The notes: generated by a model not told the origin, from the sequence alone. A stretch of DNA of 11,255 nt from Darwinibacter acetoxidans_A (GCA_041936745.1 JBHGWS010000052.1:1-11255), one strand, 5' to 3'. Positions 1-8,309 are shown, counted from the first letter of the stretch. Translations and numbers: made by a program.

Positions 1-404
1 TCGGTGTAAGGGCCGAAATAACGGGCGCCGTCCGCCAGCCTTTTCCGGACCATGAACACGCGGGGGAAATCCTCCTGCACCGTCACTTTAATATAAGGGT
101 AGGTTTTATCGTCTTTCAGCCTGACATTGTACCAGGGAGCATGTTTTTTGATTAAGTTGTTTTCTAAAATAAGGGCTTCAACCTCAGAGTCCGTAATAAT
201 ATATTCCAGATCAAAAACCTGCTCGGCCATGACCTGTACCTTAGCAGGCCGGGATAGGGATTTTTGGAAATAAGAGCGGACCCTGTTTTTTAAATTAACG
301 GCCTTGCCCACGTAGATGAATTCACCGGCCTCATTTTTAAACAGATAGACACCGGGCTTTGTGGGCAGGTTATTTAATTTATGCTCTAAAGTTTTTCGGT
401 TCAT
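1..404 (-). CDS. uvrC: UvrC, excinuclease ABC subunit C (N-terminal part only)
   Basis: UvrC is the dual-incision endonuclease of nucleotide excision repair; it is recruited by the UvrB-DNA complex and cuts on both sides of the lesion. Translating from the ATG at 404-402 gives 134 visible residues that begin MNRKTLEHKLNNLPTKPGVY. The GIY-YIG nuclease domain, responsible for the 3' incision, is clear: GVY at about residues 18-20, YVG at 31-33 followed by KAVNLKNRVRSYF, then SEVEALILENNLIKK carrying the conserved glutamate. The visible part ends in DGARYFGPYT, typical of UvrC. The remaining roughly 450 residues (UVR domain, RNase H-like nuclease, HhH) lie beyond the left edge. The ATG overlaps the uvrA stop as ATGA. 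The bases just upstream on the coding strand are pyrimidine-rich and offer no Shine-Dalgarno match, so translation probably depends on coupling to uvrA. Confidence 0.97.
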   Translation of the reverse strand, partial: MNRKTLEHKLNNLPTKPGVYLFKNEAGEFIYVGKAVNLKNRVRSYFQKSLSRPAKVQVMAEQVFDLEYIITDSEVEALILENNLIKKHAPWYNVRLKDDKTYPYIKVTVQEDFPRVFMVRKRLADGARYFGPYT

Positions 405-3244
405 TTTTGGAGGGTGGGCACTGCGCCTTTGTCCAAGACCTTGCGCAAGAACTGGCCTGTGTAAGATGCGGGTATCGCCGCAACTTCCTCCGGTGTACCG
501 GTGGCAATCACCGTGCCCCCTTCGTCACCTCCCTCAGGGCCTAAATCGATAATGTAATCGGCTGTTTTGATTACATCCAAGTTATGCTCAATAATGACGA
601 CGGTATCGCCCGCATCCACCAAGCGCTGCAGTACCGCCAACAGCTTGCGGATGTCTTCGAAATGGAGTCCCGTAGTCGGTTCGTCCAAAAGATATAGTGT
701 GCCCCCATTGCTGCGGCGGCTCAACTCAGTAGCTAATTTTACCCTCTGCGCTTCCCCGCCGGAAAGTTCCGTCGCCGGCTGGCCCAGCCTGATATAGCCT
801 AAGCCCACATCGTCAAGGGTCTTCAGGCGCCTGTGCACCCTGGGGACGTTTTTAAAGAATTCCACCGCTTCTTCCACACGCATATCCAAAACATCGGCGA
901 TGGATTTCCCCTTGTATTTCACCTCTAAAGTTTCCCGGCCGTAGCGCTTGCCCTTGCAGACCTCGCAGGGGACATAGACATCGGGGAGAAAGTGCATTTC
1001 AATCTTAATAATGCCGTCCCCTTTGCAGGCTTCGCAGCGGCCCCCTTTCACGTTGAAGCTGAACCTGCCCGGTTTGTAACCGCGCATTTTCGCTTCACTG
1101 GTCATTGAGAAAAGCTCCCTGATGCCGTCAAAGGCACCCGTGTAAGTTGCCGGGTTAGATCGGGGCGTGCGCCCAATGGGTGATTGATCGATTTCAATAA
1201 CTTTATCTAAATGTTCGATTCCTTCAATGCTGTCGTGATCCCCCGGCTTCGCTTTGGCATTGTGGATGTCCCTGCTCAACCTTTTATACAAAACTTCATT
1301 CACCAAAGTGCTTTTCCCGGAACCGGAAACGCCGGTTACGGCGACAAATAGGCCCAAAGGTATCGCCACATCGATGTTTTTGAGGTTATTTTCCCGGGCC
1401 CCTTTAATTTTAAGCCATTTTTCGTTGGGAAGGCGCCGCTGGCGGGGCAGGCGGATCTGCCTGGTGCCCTTTAAATACTGGCCGGTCAAGGAGTTGGGCG
1501 CTTCGCAGATCTGATCCCACGTCCCCGCTGCCACTACCTCGCCGCCGTGGGCGCCGGCGCCGGGGCCCATATCGATAATCCAATCAGCCGTCCGCATGGT
1601 CTCTTCGTCGTGCTCAACCACAATTAGAGTATTCCCTAAATCCCGCAGGCCCTCTAAAGTCTCGAGCAGGCGGGCGTTATCCCGCTGATGAAGGCCGATA
1701 CTTGGTTCATCTAAAATATAGAGGACGCCCATGAGGCTGGAACCGATTTGAGTGGCAAGCCTGATGCGCTGGGCTTCTCCGCCGGAAAGCGTGGCTGCGG
1801 CCCTGTTTAAAGCCAAATAATCCAAGCCCACGTTGACCATAAAGCCTAAGCGTTCCTTGATTTCCTTTAAGACACGGCCGCCGATGAGTTCTTCCCTGGC
1901 CGTCAAATTCAGGTTTTGGAAATAGGCAAGGCAGTCCTTAATCGATAATTCCGTTACTTCCATAATGTTTTTGCCGCCGACGGTGACGCCTAAAACTTCC
2001 GGCCGCAACCTCCTGCCGCCGCATTCCGCACACATCCTCACACTCATGTACTGTTCCACATCCTGGCGGATCCATTCAGAAGTGCTTTCCCTGTAGCGCC
2101 GCTCCAGGGCCGGGATTAAACCATCGAAGGGTGCCTCGTAAATGCGCTCCCGGCCCGCCCTGTTCGTATAAGGAAAAGAAATGAGCTCACGGCCCAGCCC
2201 ATACAGTAAAATTTCCACTTGATCGGCTGGGAGCTCGCCTAAAGGAACTGCCGTATCTATTTCATATTTCTTACAGACACTTTCCAACATTGCCCAAAGC
2301 CATCTGCTCTTGCTGTCCCGCCACGGTATTAAACCGCCGTCATCGATGGATAAATTGGGATTAATCACCAGTTCCGGGTCAATTTCCTGCCGCGTGCCCA
2401 AACCTTCACAGGTGGGGCAGGCCCCAAAGGGGCTGTTAAAAGAAAACATGCGGGGAGTCAGCTCTTCCATGGAGATACCGCAGTCAATGCAGGCGAAGTT
2501 CTCGCTGAACATTAATTCTTCCCCGTCAATGACATCGATATAAACGATGCCGGAGCCCCATTTCAGGGCCGTCTGCACTGAATCGCTCAAGCGGCCCGCA
2601 ATATCATCCCTAACAATAAGGCGGTCGACGACAATCTCCAGGTTATGCTGCTTATTTCTATCCAGCTCGATCTCTTCCGTCACTTCCCTGATTTCCCCGT
2701 TAATCCGCACCCTGACGAACCCGTCTTGGCGGATTTCCTCTAAAGTCCGCTTGTGTTCCCCTTTTCTGCCCCTGACAACCGGTGCTAAAACCTGCAGCCG
2801 CGTTCTATCCGGCAGGGCCAAAATTTGATCGACGATCTGCTCAACGGTCTGCCGGCTGATGGGCTGCCCGCAGCTGGGGCAGTGGGGCCGCCCGATCCGG
2901 GCAAACAAAAGCCTTAAATAGTCATAAATCTCAGTGACGGTACCCACAGTCGAGCGCGGATTTCTGCTTGTCGTCCGCTGATCGATGGAAATGGCCGGCG
3001 AGAGGCCCTCAATTAAATCCACGTCCGGCTTATCCATCTGACCTAAAAACTGGCGAGCATAGGCGGAAAGGGATTCAACGTAACGCCGCTGCCCTTCCGC
3101 GTAAATGGTGTCGAAGGCTAAAGAAGACTTACCCGAACCGGACAAGCCCGTAATTACGACAAATTGATCGCGCGGTATTTTCACATCTATATTTTTCAGG
3201 TTGTGCTGCCTGGCACCCCTGATAATTAATGCATCTTTACTCAA
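401..3244 (-). CDS. uvrA: UvrA, excinuclease ABC subunit A
   Basis: UvrA is the damage-sensing ABC ATPase of nucleotide excision repair; as a dimer it loads UvrB on damaged DNA. The 947-residue product has the usual full length. Visible motifs, in order: Walker A GLSGSGKS (33-40); first zinc module with Cys252, 255, 276 and 279; ABC signature LSGGEAQR (487-494) and Walker B LDEPS (511-515); second Walker A GVSGSGKS (638-645); second zinc module with Cys737, 740, 760 and 763; second signature LSGGEAQR (827-834) and Walker B LDEPT (853-857). Extra CxxC pairs at 122-125 and 405-408 also occur in the family. The start is TTG (3244-3242), overlapping the uvrB stop as TTGA; a short GGGG about 8 nt upstream is the only SD-like element. 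No in-frame ATG exists near the N-terminus and the family alignment begins here, so TTG is favoured. It is the middle gene of uvrB-uvrA-uvrC. Confidence 0.98.
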   Translation of the reverse strand: MSKDALIIRGARQHNLKNIDVKIPRDQFVVITGLSGSGKSSLAFDTIYAEGQRRYVESLSAYARQFLGQMDKPDVDLIEGLSPAISIDQRTTSRNPRSTVGTVTEIYDYLRLLFARIGRPHCPSCGQPISRQTVEQIVDQILALPDRTRLQVLAPVVRGRKGEHKRTLEEIRQDGFVRVRINGEIREVTEEIELDRNKQHNLEIVVDRLIVRDDIAGRLSDSVQTALKWGSGIVYIDVIDGEELMFSENFACIDCGISMEELTPRMFSFNSPFGACPTCEGLGTRQEIDPELVINPNLSIDDGGLIPWRDSKSRWLWAMLESVCKKYEIDTAVPLGELPADQVEILLYGLGRELISFPYTNRAGRERIYEAPFDGLIPALERRYRESTSEWIRQDVEQYMSVRMCAECGGRRLRPEVLGVTVGGKNIMEVTELSIKDCLAYFQNLNLTAREELIGGRVLKEIKERLGFMVNVGLDYLALNRAAATLSGGEAQRIRLATQIGSSLMGVLYILDEPSIGLHQRDNARLLETLEGLRDLGNTLIVVEHDEETMRTADWIIDMGPGAGAHGGEVVAAGTWDQICEAPNSLTGQYLKGTRQIRLPRQRRLPNEKWLKIKGARENNLKNIDVAIPLGLFVAVTGVSGSGKSTLVNEVLYKRLSRDIHNAKAKPGDHDSIEGIEHLDKVIEIDQSPIGRTPRSNPATYTGAFDGIRELFSMTSEAKMRGYKPGRFSFNVKGGRCEACKGDGIIKIEMHFLPDVYVPCEVCKGKRYGRETLEVKYKGKSIADVLDMRVEEAVEFFKNVPRVHRRLKTLDDVGLGYIRLGQPATELSGGEAQRVKLATELSRRSNGGTLYLLDEPTTGLHFEDIRKLLAVLQRLVDAGDTVVIIEHNLDVIKTADYIIDLGPEGGDEGGTVIATGTPEEVAAIPASYTGQFLRKVLDKGAVPTLQK

Positions 3245-5229
3245 ACTGATAACCCCATTTCAATCCTTAACTCTTTGATTTCATCCCTCAATTCGGCGGC
3301 TTTCTCATATTCCAGATTCTGCGCGGCCGCAAACATTTCATCTTCCAGCTCCTGAATATAAGCGACGATTTCCTGCAGTGTCCCCTGGAGGCGGCTTTCG
3401 TATTTCGCCTTAGTTTCCGCAACTTTCTCTTCGGCGATATCTTGGGCAATATCCCGCACCGACTTCTTAATCGTGGCGGGCGTAATCCCTTTTTCTTTAT
3501 TATAAGCCAGCTGTATCTGCCGCCGCCTGTTCGTTTCATCCAAAGCGTACTGCATGGAGTCTGTAATGCGGTCAGCATACATGATCACTTTGCCCGAGAC
3601 GTTGCGGGCAGCCCGCCCAATCGTCTGCACCAGTGCTGTGGAGGATCGCAGAAAGCCTTCCTGGTCCGCATCTAAAATAGCCACCAAAGAAACTTCCGGC
3701 AGATCTAACCCTTCCCGCAGCAAGTTGATGCCCACCAGGACGTGGAAAACCCCCAGGCGCAGATCCCTGAGAATTTCGATCCGCTCCAGGGTGTCGATAT
3801 CCGAGTGAAGATAACGGACTTTCATCCCCATTTCCACCAGATATTGAGTAAGATCTTCGGCCATGCGCTTAGTCAAGGTTGTTACCAAAACTCTTTCGTC
3901 CCGCTTGATTACTGCTTGGATTTCGTCAATGAGGTCATCAATTTGGCCTTTGACGGGCCGCACTAAAACTTCGGGATCGACCAAGCCCGTGGGCCGGATC
4001 ACTTGTTCAACTATTTTTTCGGAATGCTCTGCCTCATAAGGCCCGGGAGTAGCGGAAACAAAAACCACTTGGTTCATATGGCTTTCAAACTCGTCAAACT
4101 GGAGAGGCCTGTTGTCCAAAGCGGACGGCAGCCTAAAGCCGTATTCTACCAGGTTTTCTTTTCGGGAGCGATCGCCAAAATACATGCCCCGCACCTGGGG
4201 CACCGTCACATGCGATTCATCGATCACCATTAAATAATCCTTGGGGAAATAATCCAAGAGCGTTGCCGGCGTTTCCCCCGTTTTCCTGCCGCTTAAGGGC
4301 GCGGAATAGTTTTCCACCCCGGTGCAGTAACCTAACTCCTGCAGCATTTCCAGATCGTAACGGGTGCGCTGTTCTAACCGCTGTGCTTCTAAAAGTTTGT
4401 CTTGGCTGCGCAGTTCCTTAAGGCGCGCCGCCAACTCCGCCTCTATCACGGGCAGAGCACGTTGCAATTTTTCCTCGGGAGTAATAAAATGGGAAGCAGG
4501 GTAAATAACTAAGCTGTCCCGTTGGGCTAAAACTTCCCCTGTAATGGGGTCCAGTTCTTGAATGCGGTCGATTTCATCGCCGAACATTTCAATGCGGATT
4601 ACCGATTCGCTGCCAACCGGAATGATTTCTATCACATCACCCCGCACGCGAAAGGTGCCGCGGCGAAAGCCAACGTCGTTCCGCTCGTATTGAATGCCGA
4701 CGAGACGCCTTAAGATATGGTCCCGGTCCCGGTATTCGCCGTTTTTGAGGGAAAAAGTCATGCCCACATAATCTTCCGGGGAACCCAAACCATAAATGCA
4801 GGAAACACTGGCCACAATAATGACATCCCTGCGCTCAAACAGGGCACTGGTGGCCGCATGGCGCAGGCGGTCGATTTCATCGTTGATGGAAGCATCCTTT
4901 TCGATATAAGTGTCGCTTTGAGGCACATAGGCTTCCGGTTGGTAATAATCATAGTAGCTCACAAAGTAATGCACCGCGTTATGGGGAAAGAATTCCCTAA
5001 ACTCGTTGCAGAGCTGAGCCGCCAAAGTCTTATTATGGGCAATGACTAAAGTTGGCTTTTGTACCTCTTCGATTACTTTAGCCATGGTATAAGTTTTGCC
5101 TGAGCCGGTCACGCCCAGCAGCGTCTGGAATTTCAAACCGGCATTTAAGCCCGCCACCAATTCGCTGATAGCTTTTGGTTGATGGCCGGCAGGTTCAAAA
5201 GGAGCAACTACTTTAAACTTGTTTTGCAT
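3241..5229 (-). CDS. uvrB: UvrB, excinuclease ABC subunit B
   Basis: UvrB is the helicase-fold ATPase that verifies damage after UvrA hand-over and then recruits UvrC. The 662-residue length is normal. Visible motifs: Walker A GVTGSGKT (39-46); the Tyr-rich beta-hairpin region YFVSYYDYYQPEAYVPQSD (88-106) that inserts between DNA strands; DESH Walker B (337-340); SATP (392-395); LLREGLD (503-509); motif VI QTIGRAARN (535-543); a C-terminal UVR domain around 625-655 (YEKAAELRDEIKEL) used for UvrC contact. The start is ATG at 5229-5227, preceded by GGGAGG at 5245-5240 with a 10-nt spacer. It is the first gene of the uvrBAC operon, divergent from ppa, so its promoter should lie in the 86-bp gap. 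B. subtilis uvrBA is LexA-controlled, but no CGAAC-N4-GTTCG box is visible here. Confidence 0.98.
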   Translation of the reverse strand: MQNKFKVVAPFEPAGHQPKAISELVAGLNAGLKFQTLLGVTGSGKTYTMAKVIEEVQKPTLVIAHNKTLAAQLCNEFREFFPHNAVHYFVSYYDYYQPEAYVPQSDTYIEKDASINDEIDRLRHAATSALFERRDVIIVASVSCIYGLGSPEDYVGMTFSLKNGEYRDRDHILRRLVGIQYERNDVGFRRGTFRVRGDVIEIIPVGSESVIRIEMFGDEIDRIQELDPITGEVLAQRDSLVIYPASHFITPEEKLQRALPVIEAELAARLKELRSQDKLLEAQRLEQRTRYDLEMLQELGYCTGVENYSAPLSGRKTGETPATLLDYFPKDYLMVIDESHVTVPQVRGMYFGDRSRKENLVEYGFRLPSALDNRPLQFDEFESHMNQVVFVSATPGPYEAEHSEKIVEQVIRPTGLVDPEVLVRPVKGQIDDLIDEIQAVIKRDERVLVTTLTKRMAEDLTQYLVEMGMKVRYLHSDIDTLERIEILRDLRLGVFHVLVGINLLREGLDLPEVSLVAILDADQEGFLRSSTALVQTIGRAARNVSGKVIMYADRITDSMQYALDETNRRRQIQLAYNKEKGITPATIKKSVRDIAQDIAEEKVAETKAKYESRLQGTLQEIVAYIQELEDEMFAAAQNLEYEKAAELRDEIKELRIEMGLSV

Positions 5230-5315
5230 AAGTTGTTCGCCTCCCAGCCGTAAAAGTAGGTAAATGAAGCCAAACAGCCAATAGAACAGTAAGAGTAAAA
5301 TGGAGGTTGTTCAAA
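5230..5315. promoter_or_regulatory. Divergent uvrB / ppa intergenic region
   Basis: This 86-bp gap separates two divergent genes and therefore most likely carries a promoter for each. It holds the uvrB SD (GGGAGG, 5245-5240 on the minus strand) and the ppa SD (TGGAGG, 5301-5306 on the plus strand). The best uvrB-direction promoter-like pair is TTGGCT, 17 bp, TACTTT, which is a weak match. No good plus-strand pair was found for ppa. No SOS box is recognisable on either strand. That promoters are here is inferred from the gene arrangement; their exact positions are not established. Confidence 0.5.
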
Positions 5316-5804
5316 ATGAATTTAGTTGTAATGGTAGAAATCCCCCGCGGCAGCCGCAATAAATATGAATATGACAGTAAAGAAAAACGCTTTTATTTGG
5401 ACCGCATGCTTTTCTCGTCCGTCCACTACCCCGCCGATTACGGCTATATCCCAAACACCTTGGCGGAGGACGGCGATGAGCTGGATGCTTTAGTATTAGT
5501 GGGGGAAGCAACTTTCCCCGGCTGTTTTATCCGGGTGGAACCTGTTGCTATGTTTGAAATGTGGGATGAACAGCTCCCTGACCAAAAAATCCTCTGTGTC
5601 CCCATCAGTGATCCTCAGTGGAACTGGGTCCAGGATTTGGATGATGTACCGCACCATCTCTTAAAAGAGATGACCCACTTCTTCGAAGTCTATAAAGATT
5701 TAGAAAAAAAGGAGACCGAAGTGGGAGATTGGCATCCGAAAGAAAAAGCACTGAAGGTGTTGGCTGAAGCCCACGCGCGTTACACGCGCACATTCTCAGT
5801 TTAA
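5316..5804 (+). CDS. ppa: Inorganic pyrophosphatase, family I (soluble)
   Basis: This cytoplasmic enzyme hydrolyses pyrophosphate to two phosphates with Mg2+, pulling nucleotide, amino-acid and cell-wall precursor synthesis forward. The 162-residue product starts MNLVVMVEIPRGSRNKYEYD, with the active-site Glu, Lys and Glu of the family. The segment YPADYGYIPNT and the signature DGDELDALVL supply the metal-binding Asp triad. DEQLPDQK supplies the next two Asp and the Lys, and VYKDLE the C-terminal Tyr-Lys pair, so all main catalytic positions look intact. ATG 5316 was chosen because TGGAGG (5301-5306) lies 9 nt upstream. An in-frame TTG at 5307 touches the SD and is unlikely. It is the only plus-strand gene here; its stop is 2 bp from the stop of the convergent deacetylase gene, leaving no room for its own downstream terminator. 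Confidence 0.97.
   Translation: MNLVVMVEIPRGSRNKYEYDSKEKRFYLDRMLFSSVHYPADYGYIPNTLAEDGDELDALVLVGEATFPGCFIRVEPVAMFEMWDEQLPDQKILCVPISDPQWNWVQDLDDVPHHLLKEMTHFFEVYKDLEKKETEVGDWHPKEKALKVLAEAHARYTRTFSV
5775..5789. other. GC-rich hairpin at the 3' end of ppa
   Basis: GCGCGT (5775-5780), loop TAC, ACGCGC (5784-5789) forms a perfect 6-bp inverted repeat inside the last codons of ppa, 13 bp before its stop and 17 bp from the stop of the opposing gene. Neither strand has a proper U-run after it, so it is not a canonical intrinsic terminator. It could still act as a pause or a 3'-end stabilising stem for ppa mRNA, or simply follow from the encoded Ala-Arg-Tyr-Thr-Arg residues. The repeat is seen directly; function is unproven. 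Confidence 0.4.
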
Positions 5805-5806
5805 CA

Positions 5807-7051
5807 TTAATTGACCACTTGGGAAACAGGTACTAATTGTACTGCAGAATCCAATAGCTCGGGGATCATTTCCCAGAAAGCCTGGGCGGTCGCGGGCCGG
5901 ACATGCCCGATGGCAACGGCATGTCCTTTCTTTTCAGCTAAGGAAATGCTTTTTCTGATCTGCTCTTTGATCTTTTCGACTTCGCTCTCGTTGTCTAAAA
6001 ATAAATTGTTTTCACTGTAAGGTATCTCTAAAGAGGCGGCAACGCCCGCTGCAACTGTTTTTGCAGTGGTCCGGCTGTCCACAAAGAAAAGCCCCCGCCT
6101 TTTTAAAACCTTTAAAACCTCTTCCATCACGGCGGCATCGGCCGTTGCCTTTGAACCCATATGATTGTTCATACCTACCACGCCGGGAAGAGAATTCAGG
6201 TTTTCTTCTATTTGGGCGGCAATTTCCGCCGGGGGCATTTCTACGGTGATCCCGCCGGGCCCCAGATCTAAACGGGAATCCGCTTCCATCGGTTGATGCA
6301 GAATAACTTCGTGCCCTTTCTCAGAAGCCCTTTGAGCAACTTTTTCGGAAAGGGCCAAATGGGGCAGAACCGCCATGGTTAAAGGCAGAGGGTAAGCGAG
6401 CAGTGGATCCACCGCCTCAACCGCGTAACCCCAGTCATCAATTATGAAAGCCAAGACGGGAAATGCGGGAGTCCCCCGCACCTGCCAATAAGGGTCAAAA
6501 GCCCCACCGGCCACCGGGACGCTGCCTGACACGTAAACACCGTGGTTTCTGGGGTTTAAAGTTTTAATATGCCATGTGTAAACAGGTATTTTCTCCTTCG
6601 GCCAATCTTTCGGGCCGTACCATAGGCTTAAGGCATAGCCGTCCGGTTCCGCCTCAATTTGGACCGGCCAACCAAGGCCAAGCAGTTTTTCAACCAGTTC
6701 CAAAACCCTGTCCGCAAGTTCCCTGCCATATTTTAAAGGCGCTAAAACCAAAGTCTCAAATTCCTGAAACCAAAACATCTGCTCGCCGGCAAAAAACCCG
6801 CGCCTGGGCTCGAAATTTCGGGCCCGGTAGGCCACATAAAACCCCGCGTCTTCCCAAAAAGAGGCTACATCCAAGCCGGGCGGTAAAGCAGGCACTTCGA
6901 TTAAGCGCGAACTTATTGGCTGTAAGTGTTCCGGCTCTGCCGGCCCGGGAGGCAGGACAAAACCCAATAAGGCCAGGCCAAAAAAACTGATAGTTAAAAG
7001 TGCCAAGGCTGCCACAAGCCACGGCTCATCTTGACCAAATCTCGGCTGCAT
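5807..7051 (-). CDS. Divergent polysaccharide deacetylase family protein (YibQ/DUF610-like), membrane-anchored
   Basis: The 414-residue protein has one N-terminal hydrophobic segment (about 11-34), which predicts an anchored or exported protein with its catalytic part outside the membrane. Residues about 197-410 match the divergent polysaccharide deacetylase family (Pfam PF04748, NodB-like fold): AFIIDDWGY (201-209) with the Asp pair, LHQPME (251-256), NNHMGS (295-300), DSRTT (325-329) and IGHVRP (381-386). These give Asp and His residues suited to metal binding, but substrate and activity of this family are not firmly established. Residues about 40-195 belong to no family I recognise. The ATG (7051-7049) has GGGAGGAA at 7067-7060 with an 8-nt spacer. 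That SD overlaps the stop of the upstream PDZ gene 4 bp away, so the two are very likely co-transcribed and possibly coupled. A role in envelope glycan remodelling is inference. Confidence 0.88.
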   Translation of the reverse strand: MQPRFGQDEPWLVAALALLTISFFGLALLGFVLPPGPAEPEHLQPISSRLIEVPALPPGLDVASFWEDAGFYVAYRARNFEPRRGFFAGEQMFWFQEFETLVLAPLKYGRELADRVLELVEKLLGLGWPVQIEAEPDGYALSLWYGPKDWPKEKIPVYTWHIKTLNPRNHGVYVSGSVPVAGGAFDPYWQVRGTPAFPVLAFIIDDWGYAVEAVDPLLAYPLPLTMAVLPHLALSEKVAQRASEKGHEVILHQPMEADSRLDLGPGGITVEMPPAEIAAQIEENLNSLPGVVGMNNHMGSKATADAAVMEEVLKVLKRRGLFFVDSRTTAKTVAAGVAASLEIPYSENNLFLDNESEVEKIKEQIRKSISLAEKKGHAVAIGHVRPATAQAFWEMIPELLDSAVQLVPVSQVVN

Positions 7052-7055
7052 GCCA

Positions 7056-8309
7056 TCACTTCCTCCCGGGGCGCAGCTTGCGGAGCCAGCGTTTTAAAAA
7101 GCCCTCCTTGATCTGTACATAAACACCCTGCCTGGGGTGGGGTACGGGGATAATCCCAAACGGCGGGACCTTCCCTTTGTATTCAACAACTCTTTTCTGC
7201 GGTGCCCGAAATTCGTTTTCTATCACAAAGACCGGATCAATGAGCCAAGGCGTTACCTGATTCAAAAGCTCCGGCAGATCCCCTACTGCAATGCCGTTAA
7301 CACTTTTGATGACATCGCCGGGGCCTAAACCCATTTCCTCCGCGGGGGAATTAGGGTAGACGGCTAGGACCATAACACCGTCATCGCACTGAAAAACCGG
7401 GTCATTATCCCGCTCCCTCTTTTGGCCCAGGTGAATGATTAATTCGTGCCCCAGCGGTGCAAAAAGAACAGCCAGGATCACAAACGCCCGGTATTTATTC
7501 CCCAAGATGGCGAAGGCTAATAAGACAATGCTGTAGATTAAAAGATGCCCTGCGCTGCGCTTGGCTTTAGTTCGGGGCAGCTCCGTTTGGACAAAATCGC
7601 TGTAACCGAGGGCCACCACGATCGGAAAAAGTACGTGCACTAAAACGTGATTGGCAGGTACCGTAACCCCTGTTCGAAAGATCGGCCACCAAGAGGGCAT
7701 TGCTACGGTCTGCAGCTCGGCCCCGGAATTTAAAATTGCCACGCCTAAAAGGGCAATGGTAGGCATAGGCCAAAACTTCTGCATTGTAAAGCCGCCCACG
7801 ATATCGCCGTTGGCGTGTTTAAAATACATGGGGGAAGGGTTATCATGGCCGTTAATAAAGATCAAGAGCGCTTCCACCAAGTGGAGAATAGCGACCAAAG
7901 CCATTACGCTGGCGATATCTAATTCAGGATAGCCCGTTAATAAAGAAACCAAGCTGACTAAACCACCCGCATAAGCAAAACAGAGAAAACGAGGGTGGAT
8001 CAGCATTAAAAAGAGTGCTGTCAGCCAGAGATAGGCAATACCCGCATTGCTTAAAGACACGCCTAAACCGACAAACAGGGCCGTTGCCGTTAAGCCCCCG
8101 CCGATCCCGTAGATCAATGCGGTAATGGTTTCCTGAAACGGCTTGAGGCGTTTAAGGTTAAACATGCGCATTTCATAATTTAAGACCTTGTTGTACTGCC
8201 GATAAACCAGGACAAAGACAACAGCCACAATTAAAATATAACGAAGGTCCGTGACCATCATAGGAAAAGTCTGTAATACAACTTTAATCAGTTCCCAAAC
8301 ATTTGCCAA
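7056..8309 (-). CDS. Polytopic membrane protein with C-terminal PDZ domain, MinJ-like
   Basis: The 417-residue protein has about eight hydrophobic stretches between residues 22 and 293 (for example 22-37, 60-82, 88-124, 132-152, 182-193, 219-236, 252-290), followed by a PDZ domain at about 300-365. The PDZ carries a peptide-binding loop region, VYPNSPAEEMGLGPGDVI (317-334), and the protein ends in a basic tail. This architecture and length match B. subtilis MinJ (YvjD), which bridges DivIVA and MinCD in division-site selection and also sits between ctpB and uvrBA. Assignment is by architecture and synteny, not catalytic residues; a generic PDZ scaffold or chaperone is the alternative. The start is TTG (8309-8307), chosen because AGAGAGGA (8326-8319) lies 9 nt upstream; the next in-frame ATG is at codon 17. 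A terminator stands just upstream, and the deacetylase gene follows after 4 bp. Confidence 0.85.
   Translation of the reverse strand: MANVWELIKVVLQTFPMMVTDLRYILIVAVVFVLVYRQYNKVLNYEMRMFNLKRLKPFQETITALIYGIGGGLTATALFVGLGVSLSNAGIAYLWLTALFLMLIHPRFLCFAYAGGLVSLVSLLTGYPELDIASVMALVAILHLVEALLIFINGHDNPSPMYFKHANGDIVGGFTMQKFWPMPTIALLGVAILNSGAELQTVAMPSWWPIFRTGVTVPANHVLVHVLFPIVVALGYSDFVQTELPRTKAKRSAGHLLIYSIVLLAFAILGNKYRAFVILAVLFAPLGHELIIHLGQKRERDNDPVFQCDDGVMVLAVYPNSPAEEMGLGPGDVIKSVNGIAVGDLPELLNQVTPWLIDPVFVIENEFRAPQKRVVEYKGKVPPFGIIPVPHPRQGVYVQIKEGFLKRWLRKLRPGRK

Noticed and set aside
122..2900. Possible transfer or recombination signs in the uvr operon (frameshift, inserted element)
   Set aside because: All reading frames are intact, motifs are complete and composition is even; nothing indicates an insertion.
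5226..5239. Possible LexA half-site GTTCG upstream of uvrB
   Set aside because: The partner half-site position reads GCATA and does not match CGAAC; only one half is present.
5307..5309. In-frame TTG as start of ppa
   Set aside because: It directly abuts the TGGAGG SD with no spacer, while ATG 5316 has a 9-nt spacer and fits family length.
6574..6990. 138-codon plus-strand open frame antisense to the deacetylase
   Set aside because: Low-complexity, Pro/Arg-rich product with no recognisable motif or SD; a shadow of the real gene.
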